Assembly (NCBI GenBank): GCA_030077755.1 | Contig: JAQJZZ010000019.1 | Span: forward strand, 1,252,501-1,316,500 | Origin: Filosporella fistucella | Lineage: Eukaryota > Ascomycota > Leotiomycetes > Helotiales | Reading direction: 5' to 3' | Length of the DNA: 64,000 nt | In this document: in pieces, positions 22,215 to 34,316 of the stretch | How positions within the stretch are numbered: the stretch's first letter is position 1 | Layout: every line of letters starts with the position of its first letter | Made by a program: the position numbers and the translations under genes | The notes under the pieces: model-generated | Told to the model about the DNA's origin: nothing | The model's database searches: none | The model's input: only the letters and a program-made list of their open reading frames with translations

Positions 22215-23059
22215 TTGGAAGGCGATTTGAGACTATCTAACCGCCTGAGAGCGTCTCGCTTTGCGCCTTCGACAGAAGGACGAAGGGAAATGGTCAACGA
22301 CGATATCAGCCTGTTCAGTACGAGAAGAGAAATTGAAACTGGATGGTACTCATCTAGTTTACAATGTTCTGTAGATACTGGCGGAGAGCGTGTCTCAACG
22401 ACCTCTTTGGTAGATAGTGGAGCAAGTGGAATTGCTGTCATTGACCAGATCTTCGTGCGCAATCACAATATCCCACTTCAACGATTATATAAGTCCCCGC
22501 TGCTGACTTGAGGTGGTAGACGGCCATCAGTCAGCCGCTGGACGAATCACGCACCTTATACAACTTCCTATTGATATTCAGGGACACCGAGAAGTACTGC
22601 CTTATTTGTTACCAAACTTAGACAATACCCAATTGTTTTAGGAATTCCATAGATGCAGATCCACGACCCTGCCATTTTATGGCGGAAGAACTCGCTCATA
22701 TTCACCTCGAGTCATTGTCGTCAGACCTGTGGAGTCGATCGACGCATCGAAGTACGAGGTATTCGCCCAGAAAGGAGTACCTGGAGGAGAATCTACGGAA
22801 AGGGTTTATCCGAGCCTCAAGATCACCTGCGGCTTCCCCAGTCATCTCTGTCCGGAAGCCAGGAGGAGGATTACGTTTCTGTATAGATTATAGAGCCCTC
22901 AACGCGATCACTGTGAAGAATCGATACCAAATTTCCCTCATTAGGGAGACACTGGACTGGCTTTGCCGAGCCAAGTACCTGGTTGTGTTACCGAGGATTA
23001 TGATTGGATTGAGGACCCAGTGCAGAACAAATGTTATGATGAAATGGAGAGAAAAATAA
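22215..23059 (+). mobile_element. Ty3/Gypsy retrotransposon relic (protease and reverse transcriptase pieces)
   Basis: Three pieces of a pol polyprotein occur in order but in different frames. A retropepsin-like motif SLVDSGASG is near 22415. A following piece (about 22512-22640) contains GRITHLIQLPIDI. A reverse transcriptase N-terminal part (22679-23020) has [20 protein letters not shown] and [12 protein letters not shown]. Frames are broken and the catalytic YxDD region is missing, so it is dead. I could not recognise LTRs. Confidence 0.8.
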
Positions 23060-23345
23060 ATAGTTTTGTGAGGAAGAACTCAAATTGCCTATGTACTTGG
23101 GGTGGGAAACCATAAAGGGGGTAGTAAATAATAAGAGTTTCGGCACGAAGTACATTAGGCCCCTGTTCAGTATGCCAACACCCCCCTTATATACGTGACA
23201 TTTTAGGCTCTGAGGGAGGTAGCAATTTGTTTGCTTGTATTTAAGACTATTTAGTCATGGTGAAGTTCTCTGAAAATACCCTAAGAGAAATCTAGAGGTT
23301 CTGCTCGTCAATACCTGACAAGGTATAGAGTGGGAAGATTACTCA

Positions 23346-23816
23346 CTACCAGTTCAAAAGAGCATCGTGGCACCATATTTCAACATTTGTGTAATACCAA
23401 CAAGTATTGAAGCATGAACTTTGTAGATAACCTGTTCGCTCCTTGAAGCATTGCCTGTAACGGCCCGGGGTCACCCCCACATTTTCCAGACGTCCACCAC
23501 CGCTGCTATCTGGGCAAAACTTCCACCTGCTCCCGTTGTTGTCGATAAAATCATTGTTTGTGCAGCTGCCCTTCGATTTTGCTAGTTGAGTAATTGTGAC
23601 ATGTGGGCCGCCAGTGCTGGAGCCTCCGCAGCTATTAGACTCTGGAGGTAGAGTATTTGAGACTCGAATAGCCCAGTAGGTCTGCTGTGCCACACATAGA
23701 GAACCTGATCCATAGGGGACCAATTCGCCGCGGTACGAAGCAGTCAAGTAGATGATCGCATTGGTGAAGCTGCTGAGAAGAGAGATTACGAGGAAGAAGG
23801 ATCGTATGGATGCCAT
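23346..23816 (-). CDS. small secreted cysteine-rich protein
   Basis: Intronless, 156 residues from ATG 23816. The first 20 residues (MASIRSFFLVISLLSSFTNA) form a signal peptide; the mature part has eight cysteines, many Gly/Ser, and three aromatic residues near the end. No domain recognised. Size, secretion and the even Cys count make it a candidate effector or surface protein. An upstream in-frame Met would add 46 residues without a signal-like start and is rejected. It sits next to the transposon relic, a common setting for such genes. Confidence 0.6.
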   Translation of the reverse strand: MASIRSFFLVISLLSSFTNAIIYLTASYRGELVPYGSGSLCVAQQTYWAIRVSNTLPPESNSCGGSSTGGPHVTITQLAKSKGSCTNNDFIDNNGSRWKFCPDSSGGGRLENVGVTPGRYRQCFKERTGYLQSSCFNTCWYYTNVEIWCHDALLNW

Positions 23817-25298
23817 ACTTTTTTTTGGAGAAAGGTTGATATAGTTGGGGTGTTTCGATTGGAGCGAATAAGGTCGATGAGCGAAAAGACTTGATGAGAG
23901 AAGGAGCAGGCGACTTGTAGTTATACAGACCCTGCCCTCATTATCTGGGCTCACATGCGAAAAGTGTAATATTCCTACCGCCTGACGTTGAGCAGGTTCG
24001 CGTTCTGTCTCCTGCTGAATCGAGATATCGAAAGATCACACAGTCACCAATGGGCCGCATTTTCTCCCAGCCGGCTAAATCATGCAGTGCTTGGTTTCCT
24101 TACCAAGAGTTTTTTGTACGGGCTCTAAGGTCTCGTTTAAGAAGACCAAGAGTTAAGACATACCAAGGTTTCAATTTCTCCAAATTCTTGTCGCCAGTTC
24201 ACCCCATGCTTGCAAGTAGTTCCTACTTCGCGATAATTTCCGCTTGTTGTCTGCTTATGGTAAACGAGCTGCTTTACATTACCCATAGCTGGATGACTTG
24301 TCACAAACTTTTTAGGATCCTTGGCTCGGTATTGGCCAAGATTCGTTGGCCGTTGAGATTTGAATGCGCCGCAACTATAGAGGCAGACTTGCATAGAAAA
24401 TCAAGTTATCACACTTGCTAAGAGACATTCTATTGCGCTTGAGATATGAAGCTGAGCAAGCGGCACAGCAGTGGTTGCTTCCAGGGTTATAGTTGGCAGG
24501 CGGGGTAAAACATCCACGTCAAATTTGCAGTTTGCTAAAAATATGGTTGGCTCTCAGGGTACGCAGATACTCGCCTTGCTTAGGATTGCTCCCAGATTCT
24601 TCACGAACGCGTTTCAAGGTTCTGGAAGCGAAGCCTATTCGTAGCATATACCACTATCATTGATATCTTAATACTTCTAAGAGCGGGGTTTTGACAGAGC
24701 AAAGTAGTCGAGGATTATTATACTTAAAACGACATTGATGGCAACGAATGTAGATCTCCTCCTTACTCAGAAGACAATAATGTTGTGGCATGAATAATCT
24801 TGTCTCTGAAGAAGCATAAAACCACTGGATTGGTCAGCGACAAATCATTAAACGATCATAGTCTACAAGTTTTTACTTTGTATTTCTTATTGTCTTAAAA
24901 GCTCGGAGCTCTCCTCGGTAGGTTTCAGTCTTTATTAGATTTTACTAATTGAGGAAGTTTTCTGTTAATTTAGGCAGCGTTTATTGCAGGATTGCCCGTC
25001 GTGCCTTTGATTCTTAGTTTGGCTGTTGAACCATTGGCCTTTACAACTTGACAACAGCATACTATAAATATGGGTAAACTCAATTCAGAAAATAGAGATG
25101 AGTGATTGAAGAAGGAGAGGTAACTGTACACGGAGGCAATGATGTGAAAATTGTCTATATTAAAATTCCGACCCTTCTTGAAAATAGTTCCTCCAAAATT
25201 ACAATGAATAGTGACCCGAGTCATGGAGCTGAAGAGTCATCTCCTGATCCACCACAATTTCTTGAATACATGTTCCTAACCTTCCTTTAAAATGCTGA
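23817..25298. other. gene-poor stretch
   Basis: 1.48 kb. Open frames at 24050-24421 and its antisense have no family resemblance or coding-like codon use. AT-rich towards 24650-25000. Possibly degenerate repeat; nothing supported. Confidence 0.4.
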
Positions 25299-26071
25299 CT
25301 AGTTGGCAGCAATCATAGCACGCTTCACACGGCTAATGCTATCAGTACGCTTGCCGAGTGAGAGTCCACTGTAGGTATTGATGGAGATTTCAAGAGTTCC
25401 ATCAAGAGATCCAACTTGTCCCTGGAGATCAGTAGAACGGCTCTGAACAGCGTCAATCAGGGCAAAAGCCACTGTCTATAGGGGACATTAGTATACTTGT
25501 AAGATGAGATATTTTGAAGGTCAATTCTTACATCTACGATGTTTTCAATTTCACGAAGGATAGCAGCAACAGGGGCACCAATGAAAGGGACCGTCTTGAA
25601 CAATCCAGCTTTGCCAATAAGAATGTTTAGGAGTGCTTGATGGACACGGACGAACTGAAGGTTAATTAGAGAGCGATACCACGGTATTGGTCAGGCTCAA
25701 CTTACTTCACGGAACGCATTAAAGATAGCATCAGACTGTGATCCTGCAGGGACGGGGGGCATGCCGTTCATCTGAGCAAGAGCTGTTGTGGTAGTTGTGA
25801 CGATTTCAGTGAAACCGGCGATGATTTGCTGAATCTGGGTCAGTACAAGTCCACGGGGAACAGTGCCAAATTTTCCACCTACAGGAAATGGGCCTTGACC
25901 AATCACTATCAAGGGGCCGTTGAGGATGGTGATGCTTTGAGCTGGTTTTTGCAGAGCTTGGGATTTCTGCGTAAGCATTTTGATATTTTCGACCACTTGG
26001 GCCGGTGTGGTTACAGCCATTACTGGGGCTGTGAAAGCAATGGCTGTTACGATGCTGCGGAAAGAAACCAT
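25299..26071 (-). CDS. HsbA-like hydrophobic surface-binding / cell-wall protein
   Basis: Three exons (complement of 25299-25475, 25532-25654, 25706-26071) give 221 residues. A signal peptide covers about residues 1-19, followed by the HsbA-type helical domain (PF12296-like): a helix of the type VVENIKMLTQKSQALQKPAQ, then a Gly/Pro-rich loop and long amphipathic helices. Such proteins are secreted, bind hydrophobic surfaces or the wall, and are often induced on plant or insect cuticle. The C-terminal end has KRTDSISRVKRA, a dibasic-rich tail. No neighbour suggests a pathway. Confidence 0.8.
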
Positions 26072-27839
26072 TTTCAGAAATATGGTATTGAGGATATGGA
26101 TATGTTGTTGATAAAGAGAGGTGGTTAGAGGAGGAGACTATTGGTGGATGGAAACGATTGTATTGGTGATTCGGAAATAGAGAATCACAATGTGAGCATG
26201 TGTGGTTCTTATAGATTTCAGAAATTTGCCGTTGCGACGGAAAAAATTGTAAAGTTGGGAGCGGAAACTGACACAGGACTTCTGTAAGACATATTATGAC
26301 GATTACCGACTTACTGCTACTCATGGCATGGCGATCTGGGGGCTACTTTGGAAACTTCCAGTCAACAACTATTCCAAATGAGTCGACCTAGCAATTTGCG
26401 TGCACGTTGTTAGATCAAAAGCTAGGCCCACTGCGAAACAGGCAGGGGCTACTATACCAGCTAATAAGTTTTAACCGTCATTTTCTCAGCTTATCAATTT
26501 AATATAGTCACTTGATTAGAGTTAAGCAAATAGCGGATAGGACATCATTGAATAGGGCGAGTAGATCTTGTGCAGGTTGGTAAGGTAGGCAAGGTAAGTA
26601 CCTTCAAAGTACTATGATGTACTATTTCGGATCTATCCGTCTCATGTACTGTACCTGTTCCGGGTGCTGCCAATGCCGCTGCCAGCCTGTGCAGGGCAGT
26701 CCCGTCCCGTCCCCCTCATCTCGTGCATGAACACTGCCGTGCCGTGCCGAGCCTGCCACTCGCTGCTCTCTCTTTATAACCACGACCCACAACAGAAGGT
26801 AAGATACTTCTGGGTACCTGAGCTAAGACGAAGCTGGAAAACCTTGTAAAATAATTTAAGGTACCTACTCAAACAGCTGTACTTGTACCTTTTGCCTACT
26901 GAGAGGACAAGTACCTAGGTAGCCAAGAAGGCTCGGCAAGCTCCAGGCCTATGTGCACGCAGCATGAACATTCAGTTTATCCCATTGCAAATTGTACCTT
27001 ACCCACATTCCGGACTACCTACCCACTCGTCCCTCCAATGCTTTTATGTCATTACTCTACTTTCACTGTTACCAATGCTTACTTGGTGTACAAGTACAAG
27101 GCTGTTCGCTATCCAGGTAGGGATCTTGGAAAGTACCTGTTGATAAAGATCTGCGTGGCTCTTGCCGGCAAGTGCGAACCACCGCATGTTCAGAGTCGAG
27201 TGATCCGTTGTGAAAATGGAGTGGAAGACGGGATCTAGACGTATTTTCGTCTGTTGTCTTGGTGGAGCCGCGGGTCTAACTTGCCTAGGCAAATTTATCA
27301 TACTCTCAGGTGTGTGGATTATCTTGCACCACGTAACGTATTCTCTCAAGCACAACGGTATTTGGATCGGATACAGAGACTACAGCATGTCGAGGAACCC
27401 ATGCTTTGAGTATCTTTCATGGTAGTGCCTTCAAATTCCAATCTGACCGGCATCAGAGCACCAAACCGTGGCGAATTCCCTTCAGCTCAGTAGTAGCTCC
27501 TCTTCACTGTCCTATGGCTGGTCCTAGCGTCAATTTATATGAATGTGGTCGGCCGTCAATAACCTTACTACATGTACAATTGTCGTTTCCCTGACGTGAT
27601 TCAGTCAAACGATTCGGGATGACTCTAGTCAGTGAACATAGCACTACGAATAAATATGCATATTAGTGTTGCATGTACCTAGATTTCAGGGGCTTCAACT
27701 TTCGCATGTTACATTTAATATTTTAGCTCCACCTCGAGCAATGGAAATTTAGGGTTTTCACTACTAGATTCTCAACTAGCATCACTTCATCGACCAGCGC
27801 ACAAGGTCTTTGAGATCACCTGTTTGCCCTTTTGCCACC
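26072..27839. other. intergenic, GTAC/TACCT-rich
   Basis: 1.77 kb. Repeated GGTA/TACCTAGGTA words at 26575-26600, 26860-26925 and 27100-27140. Open frames at 26951-27238 and 27044-27355 overlap on opposite strands and are unconvincing. Confidence 0.4.
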
Positions 27840-29870
27840 CTAATGTACATATCTGAATGCCACCACCGCATCACCACCCTTCTTACCTTTGATAGTCTTA
27901 ACAGGCACCTCCCCACCCATCTCTTCTACCTCAAATCTCTTGTTTTCGGATTTCAAATGATACTTGATAGCTATAGCCACCACAGCACAGAGCAAACAAG
28001 CACCGCTCATCATGCCACCACCACCGTAGTAGCGGGGTTTCTGGGTATCCGGGAACGCATAAGAGGTGTAGAAATGGGCCACTCCTGCTGCCATGAGATC
28101 TAAACCCACCAAGTTAGTGGCTATTCGAAATATGCAATAGACTGATGAAGGGAGCAAGTCACTTACTAATAATTGCGAGAGCAGCAGCTCTTTTGCTCGC
28201 TGGCCGAGGAAGGGAGGCGCTCAACCAAGACACGCATAAATTGTATGGCGAATAAGACCCAGCAGTCATGAGAAACATGGAAAAATATCTTCCCCCAAGT
28301 GTAGGAACAAACATTGCCTACATTATTTCAGTGCTGTTTCCAGATGAGTGAACAAGAAGAGATAGATCTACCAGTAAATTTCCGAGCAAAGCGAAGATCA
28401 TGGGAATTGCTATATGCCAACCTCGCTCCTGTTTGTGAGCCGCATGGAAAGAGAGGCATAGGGAGACTACAAAAGCAAACATATATGGTGGTGCGGTCAG
28501 CAGAAGCGTTATTGTCGTGCTATATCCCAGTGTTCCGACGATGCTCGGGAAAAAGTTGTTGAAGCTTTGAGCTGTGATGAGGGACATTTGTAAAATGATA
28601 AACATGTATAGCTTGGGGTCTATGAGTGCTTGCTTGAGACCCCACCAGATGGACTCGCTATCTTCGTCAACAATGCCGGCATTTTCACGGCGAATGCGCC
28701 ATTCTGCATAGAGTTGATGATGATGCGAGAGGAAGCGGGAGGCACGTTGGAGGGGATAATCGGGTAGAAAAGGCATCACCATGAGGGCAATGATAATGGT
28801 CATCGAGCCTTCGATTATAAATAGCCATTCCTGTCCATGTTAACAAAGTATAAAAACGGAGAAAAGCACTGCAAGGCAACATATTTTTCCCAGTAAGCGT
28901 GAAGGCAGTGAGCATAAGATATAATCCTTGACTTACCCATGCTGGTCTTCCAGCTTTGCCTTCCATCCTCGCTATGATTCCTGCCGCGATGAGACTAAAA
29001 CATGTTAAAAATATTTATCAAGTTGGAATATGTTCCTGACCCCCCAAATGCACTGGCAAGCATGTTCGCGCCATAAAGGAAAGCTATTCTCGGAGGCAAT
29101 TCTTTTCGCGTATACCCTGGTCGTACAAAATCCCAAATTAGTCAAATGTGATTGTACATTCCGGGAAATATTGATACCTGTCTTCAGAGCACTGGCTCAA
29201 AGGGGATGGTTCTTAAGAAGGGGCGAAAAGAGAAAATCGTTGTCCGATTGATACTCACAACAGCTCATCAAGAAGAAAACACCTGGCAAGAACGGAGCTA
29301 GCCTCATCAGCTTCAGTATTCTCTGGATGGAGTGATATATGGGCAAACCTTCAACCAGACCAAGGATAAATCTTGAAGCAAAAAGTCCAGCGAAGTTCCT
29401 TGTGAAGGCTTGGCACATGGAGACGATACCCCACGCCGAAGTAATACAACAAATATATATGGACGGCCTCACTTTTCGTATGATGAGATTGGAAGGTAGT
29501 TGTGTGATAACATCTGGTTTAGTTAGAATCTTAAATAAAAATACGGTGAGATTCGAGCGAACATACATCCCACATAGAAAATCATCAAGCAGGTATTATA
29601 TTGCGTATTCGAGATCCCTAGGGTTTTCGGCATGCCAGCAATTTTTGCATTGGCGATGTTATTCCGATCAAGAATATTGAGTAGAAATAGAAGGACAACG
29701 ACAGGCAGGAGAGTGCAGTCAAGCCGTTTCACGAGACCTCGATCCAGTTTTGTGAGATCATCTGGAGTGAAGTGTTGGAGCTCTAGCGGTAGAGGGAGTT
29801 CTCGGAATGTTGGAGCAATCTTTTCCACCATTTCGATATCTTGTTTTAGGGAAGTAACTCGATCCATCAT
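27840..29870 (-). CDS. MFS transporter, Dal5/TNA1 (anion:cation symporter) family
   Basis: Eight exons (complement of 27840-28099, 28167-28317, 28372-28830, 28937-28994, 29041-29116, 29259-29297, 29349-29513, 29567-29870) give 1512 nt, 503 residues. The start of TM1 carries the family motif LLNILDRNNIANAK, TM4 has GLVEAPFLPG, and late helices have the SYSPYN and PRPASKRAAALAI segments of Dal5-like permeases. Relatives import allantoate, nicotinate, biotin or other small carboxylates at the plasma membrane; the substrate here is unknown. The fourth intron (29117-29258) is long for this genome. All phases fit with no repair. Confidence 0.87.
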
Positions 29871-30356
29871 GGAAATGAATATATGAACGTGATTGAAAGC
29901 AAATCAATTCGCTGAATGTTTTCAATAGATCTCTTACATATACTGCTTTCAAAGGTGGAACTCACTTGTACCTGTACTTCGCTTGTGACTTGGATCCTCC
30001 GTAACATCCCCGGACTGCGGAGAGAAGTGCGGTGGGGAAAGATTGCGGGGTAAGATACCTAGATGTAATGTATAGGTACCTCCGCATGCTTGGATTCTCT
30101 TTGAAGGATGGGGGGAGGTAGGTAAGGAACCTTAAGCTCGGAAGCACGAAAAGCCCATGCAAACTCCATTAGGGCTGTAATCTCCGCACAACAGCCCGAC
30201 TTCACGCAAATTTTACGCCGCATATATAATATTGAAGATAAAACTTGCTGATGTTGGGAATCTCATAAACAGCGTGGAAAATCCATGGTGATACGGTTGC
30301 AACATTGTATATTTCAAACATTCGATTCGATTTGATATGATATGACATGATTTGAA
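29871..30356. other. intergenic
   Basis: 486 bp upstream of the transporter; TACCT/TAGGTA words at 30050-30130 and GTGGGG at 30030. No gene seen. Confidence 0.4.
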
Positions 30357-31457
30357 CTAAGCTTCATTATATGCTTTAGAGTTAACTGGTGTCAACGGCT
30401 GTCCAGAAAACTTCCCATCCGAGCCAAAGACAGCAAGAATGTTCTTCATGGCATTCAACTCGAAGTTTATTCTTGTATCCAGAGCCCCGCCCCCTATATG
30501 TGTAGTCAATGTTACATTACTCATCTGCGCCAGCCTTGGCGAGACATAGGGCTCATGGTAATGGACATCTAGACCTGCAGCACTGATATGCCCACTTTCC
30601 AAAGCTGCTATAAGCGCATCTTCATTGACGATTTGTCCACGAGCCGTGTTGATGACCCTCGAACCGACTTTCATTCGAGCCAACCGAGCACTATTGATGA
30701 GATCATGCGTGTGTTTGTTGAGAGGCGTGTGCAAAGATATACAGTCAGCGACATCTAGAAGATCTTCAAGTGAAGCATGAAATGTAGCCCCAAGCCTATC
30801 TTCCTCCTCCTGACCTGCCCTGATAAGGTCGTAATAATGAATTTCCATTCCCAGTGCTGTTCTCGCCTTGTATGCCAGTTTTTTGCTGATATTTCCTAGC
30901 CCAATGATCCCCAAGATATGCCCTCTTGGATTGTGGGAGATTGTCGCAATCAATTTATGAGTTTCATTGAATATTTCAGGGTCGGTTGTTCGAGCAGCAA
31001 GTTGTGAGCGAGTGAAGTTGCGGAATACAGAAAGGATCATGTAGAGTGCGGTATCAGAAACCGCTTCATCTGATGCGCCTGCTCCATTCGAGTACCAAAT
31101 CTTGCGCTTGCCCAGTTCATCTACATCAGCCCAATTGAATCCAGCACCAGCACTAGCAAAAATTCGTACAGAACTGGGGAGGAGCGATATTAACTCCGTA
31201 TCCCACTGACCCATCTCACCCCCCGATTGAAAATGCGGTCGGTAGATGGCAGAAAACTCGCCATATCTATTTGACCATTAGTTATATACCAATAGACTCT
31301 TGCTTAAATACTTTTTGCTTTTTAGAGAATGGATGAAGGAAGCTCGATCATTGTCTTCACACCGCACAACTTCAAATCTGGAGAGAAATTCTCGCTCGAA
31401 GAAGTCATGGTTGTACTTGATTGGCTCACCAATGTGGAGGACGATAGGTTTTCCCAT
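30357..31457 (-). CDS. D-isomer-specific 2-hydroxyacid dehydrogenase
   Basis: Two exons (complement of 30357-31266, 31312-31457), 351 residues. The NAD-binding domain has GIIGLGNIS, the catalytic Arg lies in NTARGQIVNE, the Glu in DVHYHEPY and the His in THIGGG, matching the family triad. It reduces 2-keto acids or glyoxylate/hydroxypyruvate with NAD(P)H in the cytosol. The start at 31457 is chosen because it adds the family N-terminal beta strand (KPIVLHIG); the 45-nt intron is the shortest class seen here. Confidence 0.88.
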
Positions 31458-31752
31458 GGTGGAATACGTGAATCCGGTCTTGAGAGCACCGTATCAATAG
31501 AATTCGGGTTTTTATATCAACTGCGGGGGTTGAAGAGTGGAGTGTCGGGACTCGGAGTGGCTCGGCGAGAAGGCCGGTAGGAAGGGACTTGGTATTGTAA
31601 AGAATAATTCACTGGGATTATAGGATCCAGACTTCCGTATCAATAATTGCGGAAGCCCTCGACGAATAACAGCTTGCTCTACAGTGTAAGGAGTGAGGTA
31701 GGTATAGAGAAGCGCTCCCTCTTCGGCAAACATTACTTATAATCCTATCTGT

Positions 31753-32283
31753 TCAAGGTCTCGACGAATTCTGCTGAGAAGCATGTCTAATAAACCACCT
31801 CACATATCCAATCAAGTGAAAAACCGATGGCGAGGCAGGATCTGAAACTTCGTCTCTTGACTGGGTCGCAAACTCTTTTATTACGGACGGAGGCGAAATA
31901 CTTGAGACTTATGGCATTCTCCACCAACAAACATGGGGACCACGGATTGGACATTGAGATGGAGCCAAAACACCTTGTCCATCGCATCGAGAAATCCAAA
32001 TCTAGCTTCCGACCACTCTTCATACAAAGCATGCTTGAGAATCGGCACGTTTGAATGAGTCTACCGCTGCGAAATGGATGGCTCTAAGCACGAGACGGTG
32101 TTTAACTTCCTCAGAGAAACGAAGCCCAAGAAGGCTGTGAGGAACGAGATAGAAGGGTGTAGATGGTGGTGTGTAGAAGAGGTCATTGATGATAATAGAA
32201 AGGCTATGTTGAGGTTTAAGGTCGATTGCAGGTTCGACCACTTTCTTAAACAATACATTCTCACATTCTGCAAACAATGACAT
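31753..32283 (-). CDS. hypothetical protein, three-exon model
   Basis: Exons complement of 31753-31841, 31925-32060, 32107-32283 give a clean 133-residue frame. Support is the coding-like sequence on each exon (KHALYEEWSEARFGFLDAMD, FHLIGYVRWFIRHAS) and compatible splice sites, although the first intron (46 nt, donor gttaaa) is weak. No domain recognised; no signal peptide. It is transcribed in the same direction as the 2-hydroxyacid dehydrogenase, 295 bp upstream of it. An open frame at 31512-31733 in between may be untranslated or a missed exon. Confidence 0.4.
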
Positions 32284-33183
32284 GTTGGTCTGAAAGCGGC
32301 AAGGCAAAGAGCAAGGTAGGGAGGAGAAGGAAATATTTAGACACACGAGAGAGATCTACCGGCGACTCCTGGTCTCGTGGTTTTGAAATCTGAGACTAGC
32401 TGCGCATATTATACAGGTCAAAGGTCGGATGTGCAGGCTTATGGAAATACAGGAGTTTGACTCGGATCATGGGTCATAAATTATAGCAAGTCGAGACTTC
32501 CAAATGTAAAGCACCTTTCTTGCCCTCTCGGATCAGCATATTTCAAGCTCGTGTTTGCTCTCTTATCATTTCACATCCTGTTATAACAATTACGCCAAAG
32601 AAACCAAGCCAAGCACCCTTTGTATTTCTGCGGACCTCCACTTCTAGTAGGATTAGAAAGCATATTTGATACTTATTAACTATCCCAGCCCATTTTAGAG
32701 GTGGTATAGAAATCAGTATCGATAGCCTGTGTCCAATCTACCTAGGTTAAGAGAGCAGTGTATAAGAGAATTAAATCAGTATTTTGGATAAGCTGTGACT
32801 TCTCAAATTCACTGCCTGCATTCCTAATTACAATCAGGGTTTAGTAAAATTAATGGTCTCACAACATGCTTTACGGTTTGCGGAGGCAGTTGTAAGTTCT
32901 AAAAGATTGTCACTTGTCGCTGCTACAGACTAGTCCAACGAACACACTGTCTCGAAGGCTTAATTCAGAGCTTCAAAGCCTCTTAAGATTCTACCCAACG
33001 AGGGTAGATTCTCATCAACTGATACATGGACGCGTGTCTCCTATATCCTTACTGAATATCCCGTGTGTTTCCCTCATCGCGGTCATTCGTCTCCCCTTAT
33101 TTATCACGGCCGTCACCTTCTTCCTCGTCATCCGTACCAATACCCAAAATCATTTTCTCATTATCCGGCAAAGGGCCAGGATC
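32284..33183. other. intergenic
   Basis: 900 bp. Plus-strand open frames from 32914 run opposite the next gene and look like its shadow; nothing else seen. Confidence 0.4.
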
Positions 33184-33870
33184 TTAATTTTTTGCCCATC
33201 CAAGCACAAACACCTTTGCGCACCCGCTATACCCACAATCCATTCCCCACCCCAAAATCGACTCACCCTCATCATCCACCTTGCCTTCCTGATAGACAAA
33301 TGTCATTTTTTCCACACCTTCTTCCATCTCTTTATTCACCTTTAGCAGCTTGAAATTGGAGAATGGGGACGCGACCTCGCCAGTGGATTGACAGCGGTAC
33401 ACAGCTTCATCTACGCGGTATGTGAAATAGGCTTTGTAGTCCGGAGCAGTAGCGCCTACCCGGTGAAAATTTTCGATCTTGATGAATTTAGGTTCGAATC
33501 TTATTTCATTATCGACAATGACGCAGTCATAGACTATCGTTGGCCCGATTTTATCGTCACTGGTGGTCGAAGATGCATCGGACCAGAAGATGAGTTCCCC
33601 ATCCTCCCCTCCTTGTTCTTCTCCCAGTCTCTATTCTTCGTCATGTGATTCGCCTTGATGGTTGCCTTCTTGTGTGGTCGAAATGCTGTTGAAATTCGTG
33701 TGGGAGGTGATGTGGAGAATTTGTGTTGAAGTGGAGAAGTCGTGGAAAGATATATGTTTTCTAAGTGAGGATTTGCTAAAGAAAGCTCTGGAAATTGAAA
33801 GTAATTTCTTAAAACGTCTTGCTTGACCGCTGATTCTTTCTACGAGTTTGCCAATTTTTGTCATTATCAT
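33184..33870 (-). pseudogene. hypothetical gene interrupted by one in-frame amber codon
   Basis: A single reading frame of 229 codons is broken only by TAG at 33631-33633. Before it are 79 residues from ATG 33870, basic and Ser-rich, ending in an acidic run; after it the same frame continues acidic (GEEQGGEDGE) and then for about 140 residues with strong coding character (RFEPKFIKIENFHRVGATAP, FTYRVDEAVYRCQST, ending VFVLGWAKN). No intron with usable sites removes the stop. Domain unknown. Either a nonsense allele, a sequencing error or readthrough. Confidence 0.45.
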
Positions 33871-34316
33871 TCAAATGTTCTTTCTATCTTTATGTGAATA
33901 CGTGAACATGAAAATTTTCAAAAGCTTGGTGGAATCCCATTTTCTTGTTCAAGCTATGCTAGGAGTCTAGCAATTGGAGTCCCTGAGAAAGATCTGGTAA
34001 GGACATTCCCCACTCTCCTACAAGCGTTTCATGCTTACACTTGCTTTGTCACCGAAAAATGAAAGCTGAGCTGGGTTGCTTATCCAAATTTCAAAGGCTG
34101 GCTAGGAGGGTATCTAATGTGACACCGGGAATGAAAGTGAATGGTGGCAACGGGTTAAGGTTATTGCGAAACAGGAAATGATTATGATATCATAAATAAC
34201 ACTAGAATGTGATCAAAACCGCTTGAGATTCAACATAATACAATGAACGTTATTCGAAGTGATTAGAGCATAGGAAGCTGCATGTTTGGAGATACGATTC
34301 TCAGTTCCTTATTCTG
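33871..34316. other. intergenic
   Basis: 446 bp, no gene or repeat recognised. Confidence 0.4.

Noticed and set aside
24050..25290. Short open frames on both strands
   Set aside because: Low coding character, no signal peptide or domain; region looks like degenerate intergenic DNA.
33485..33500. T-loop-like GGTTCGAATC suggestive of a tRNA
   Set aside because: No acceptor stem or anticodon arm around it, and it lies in a coding frame.
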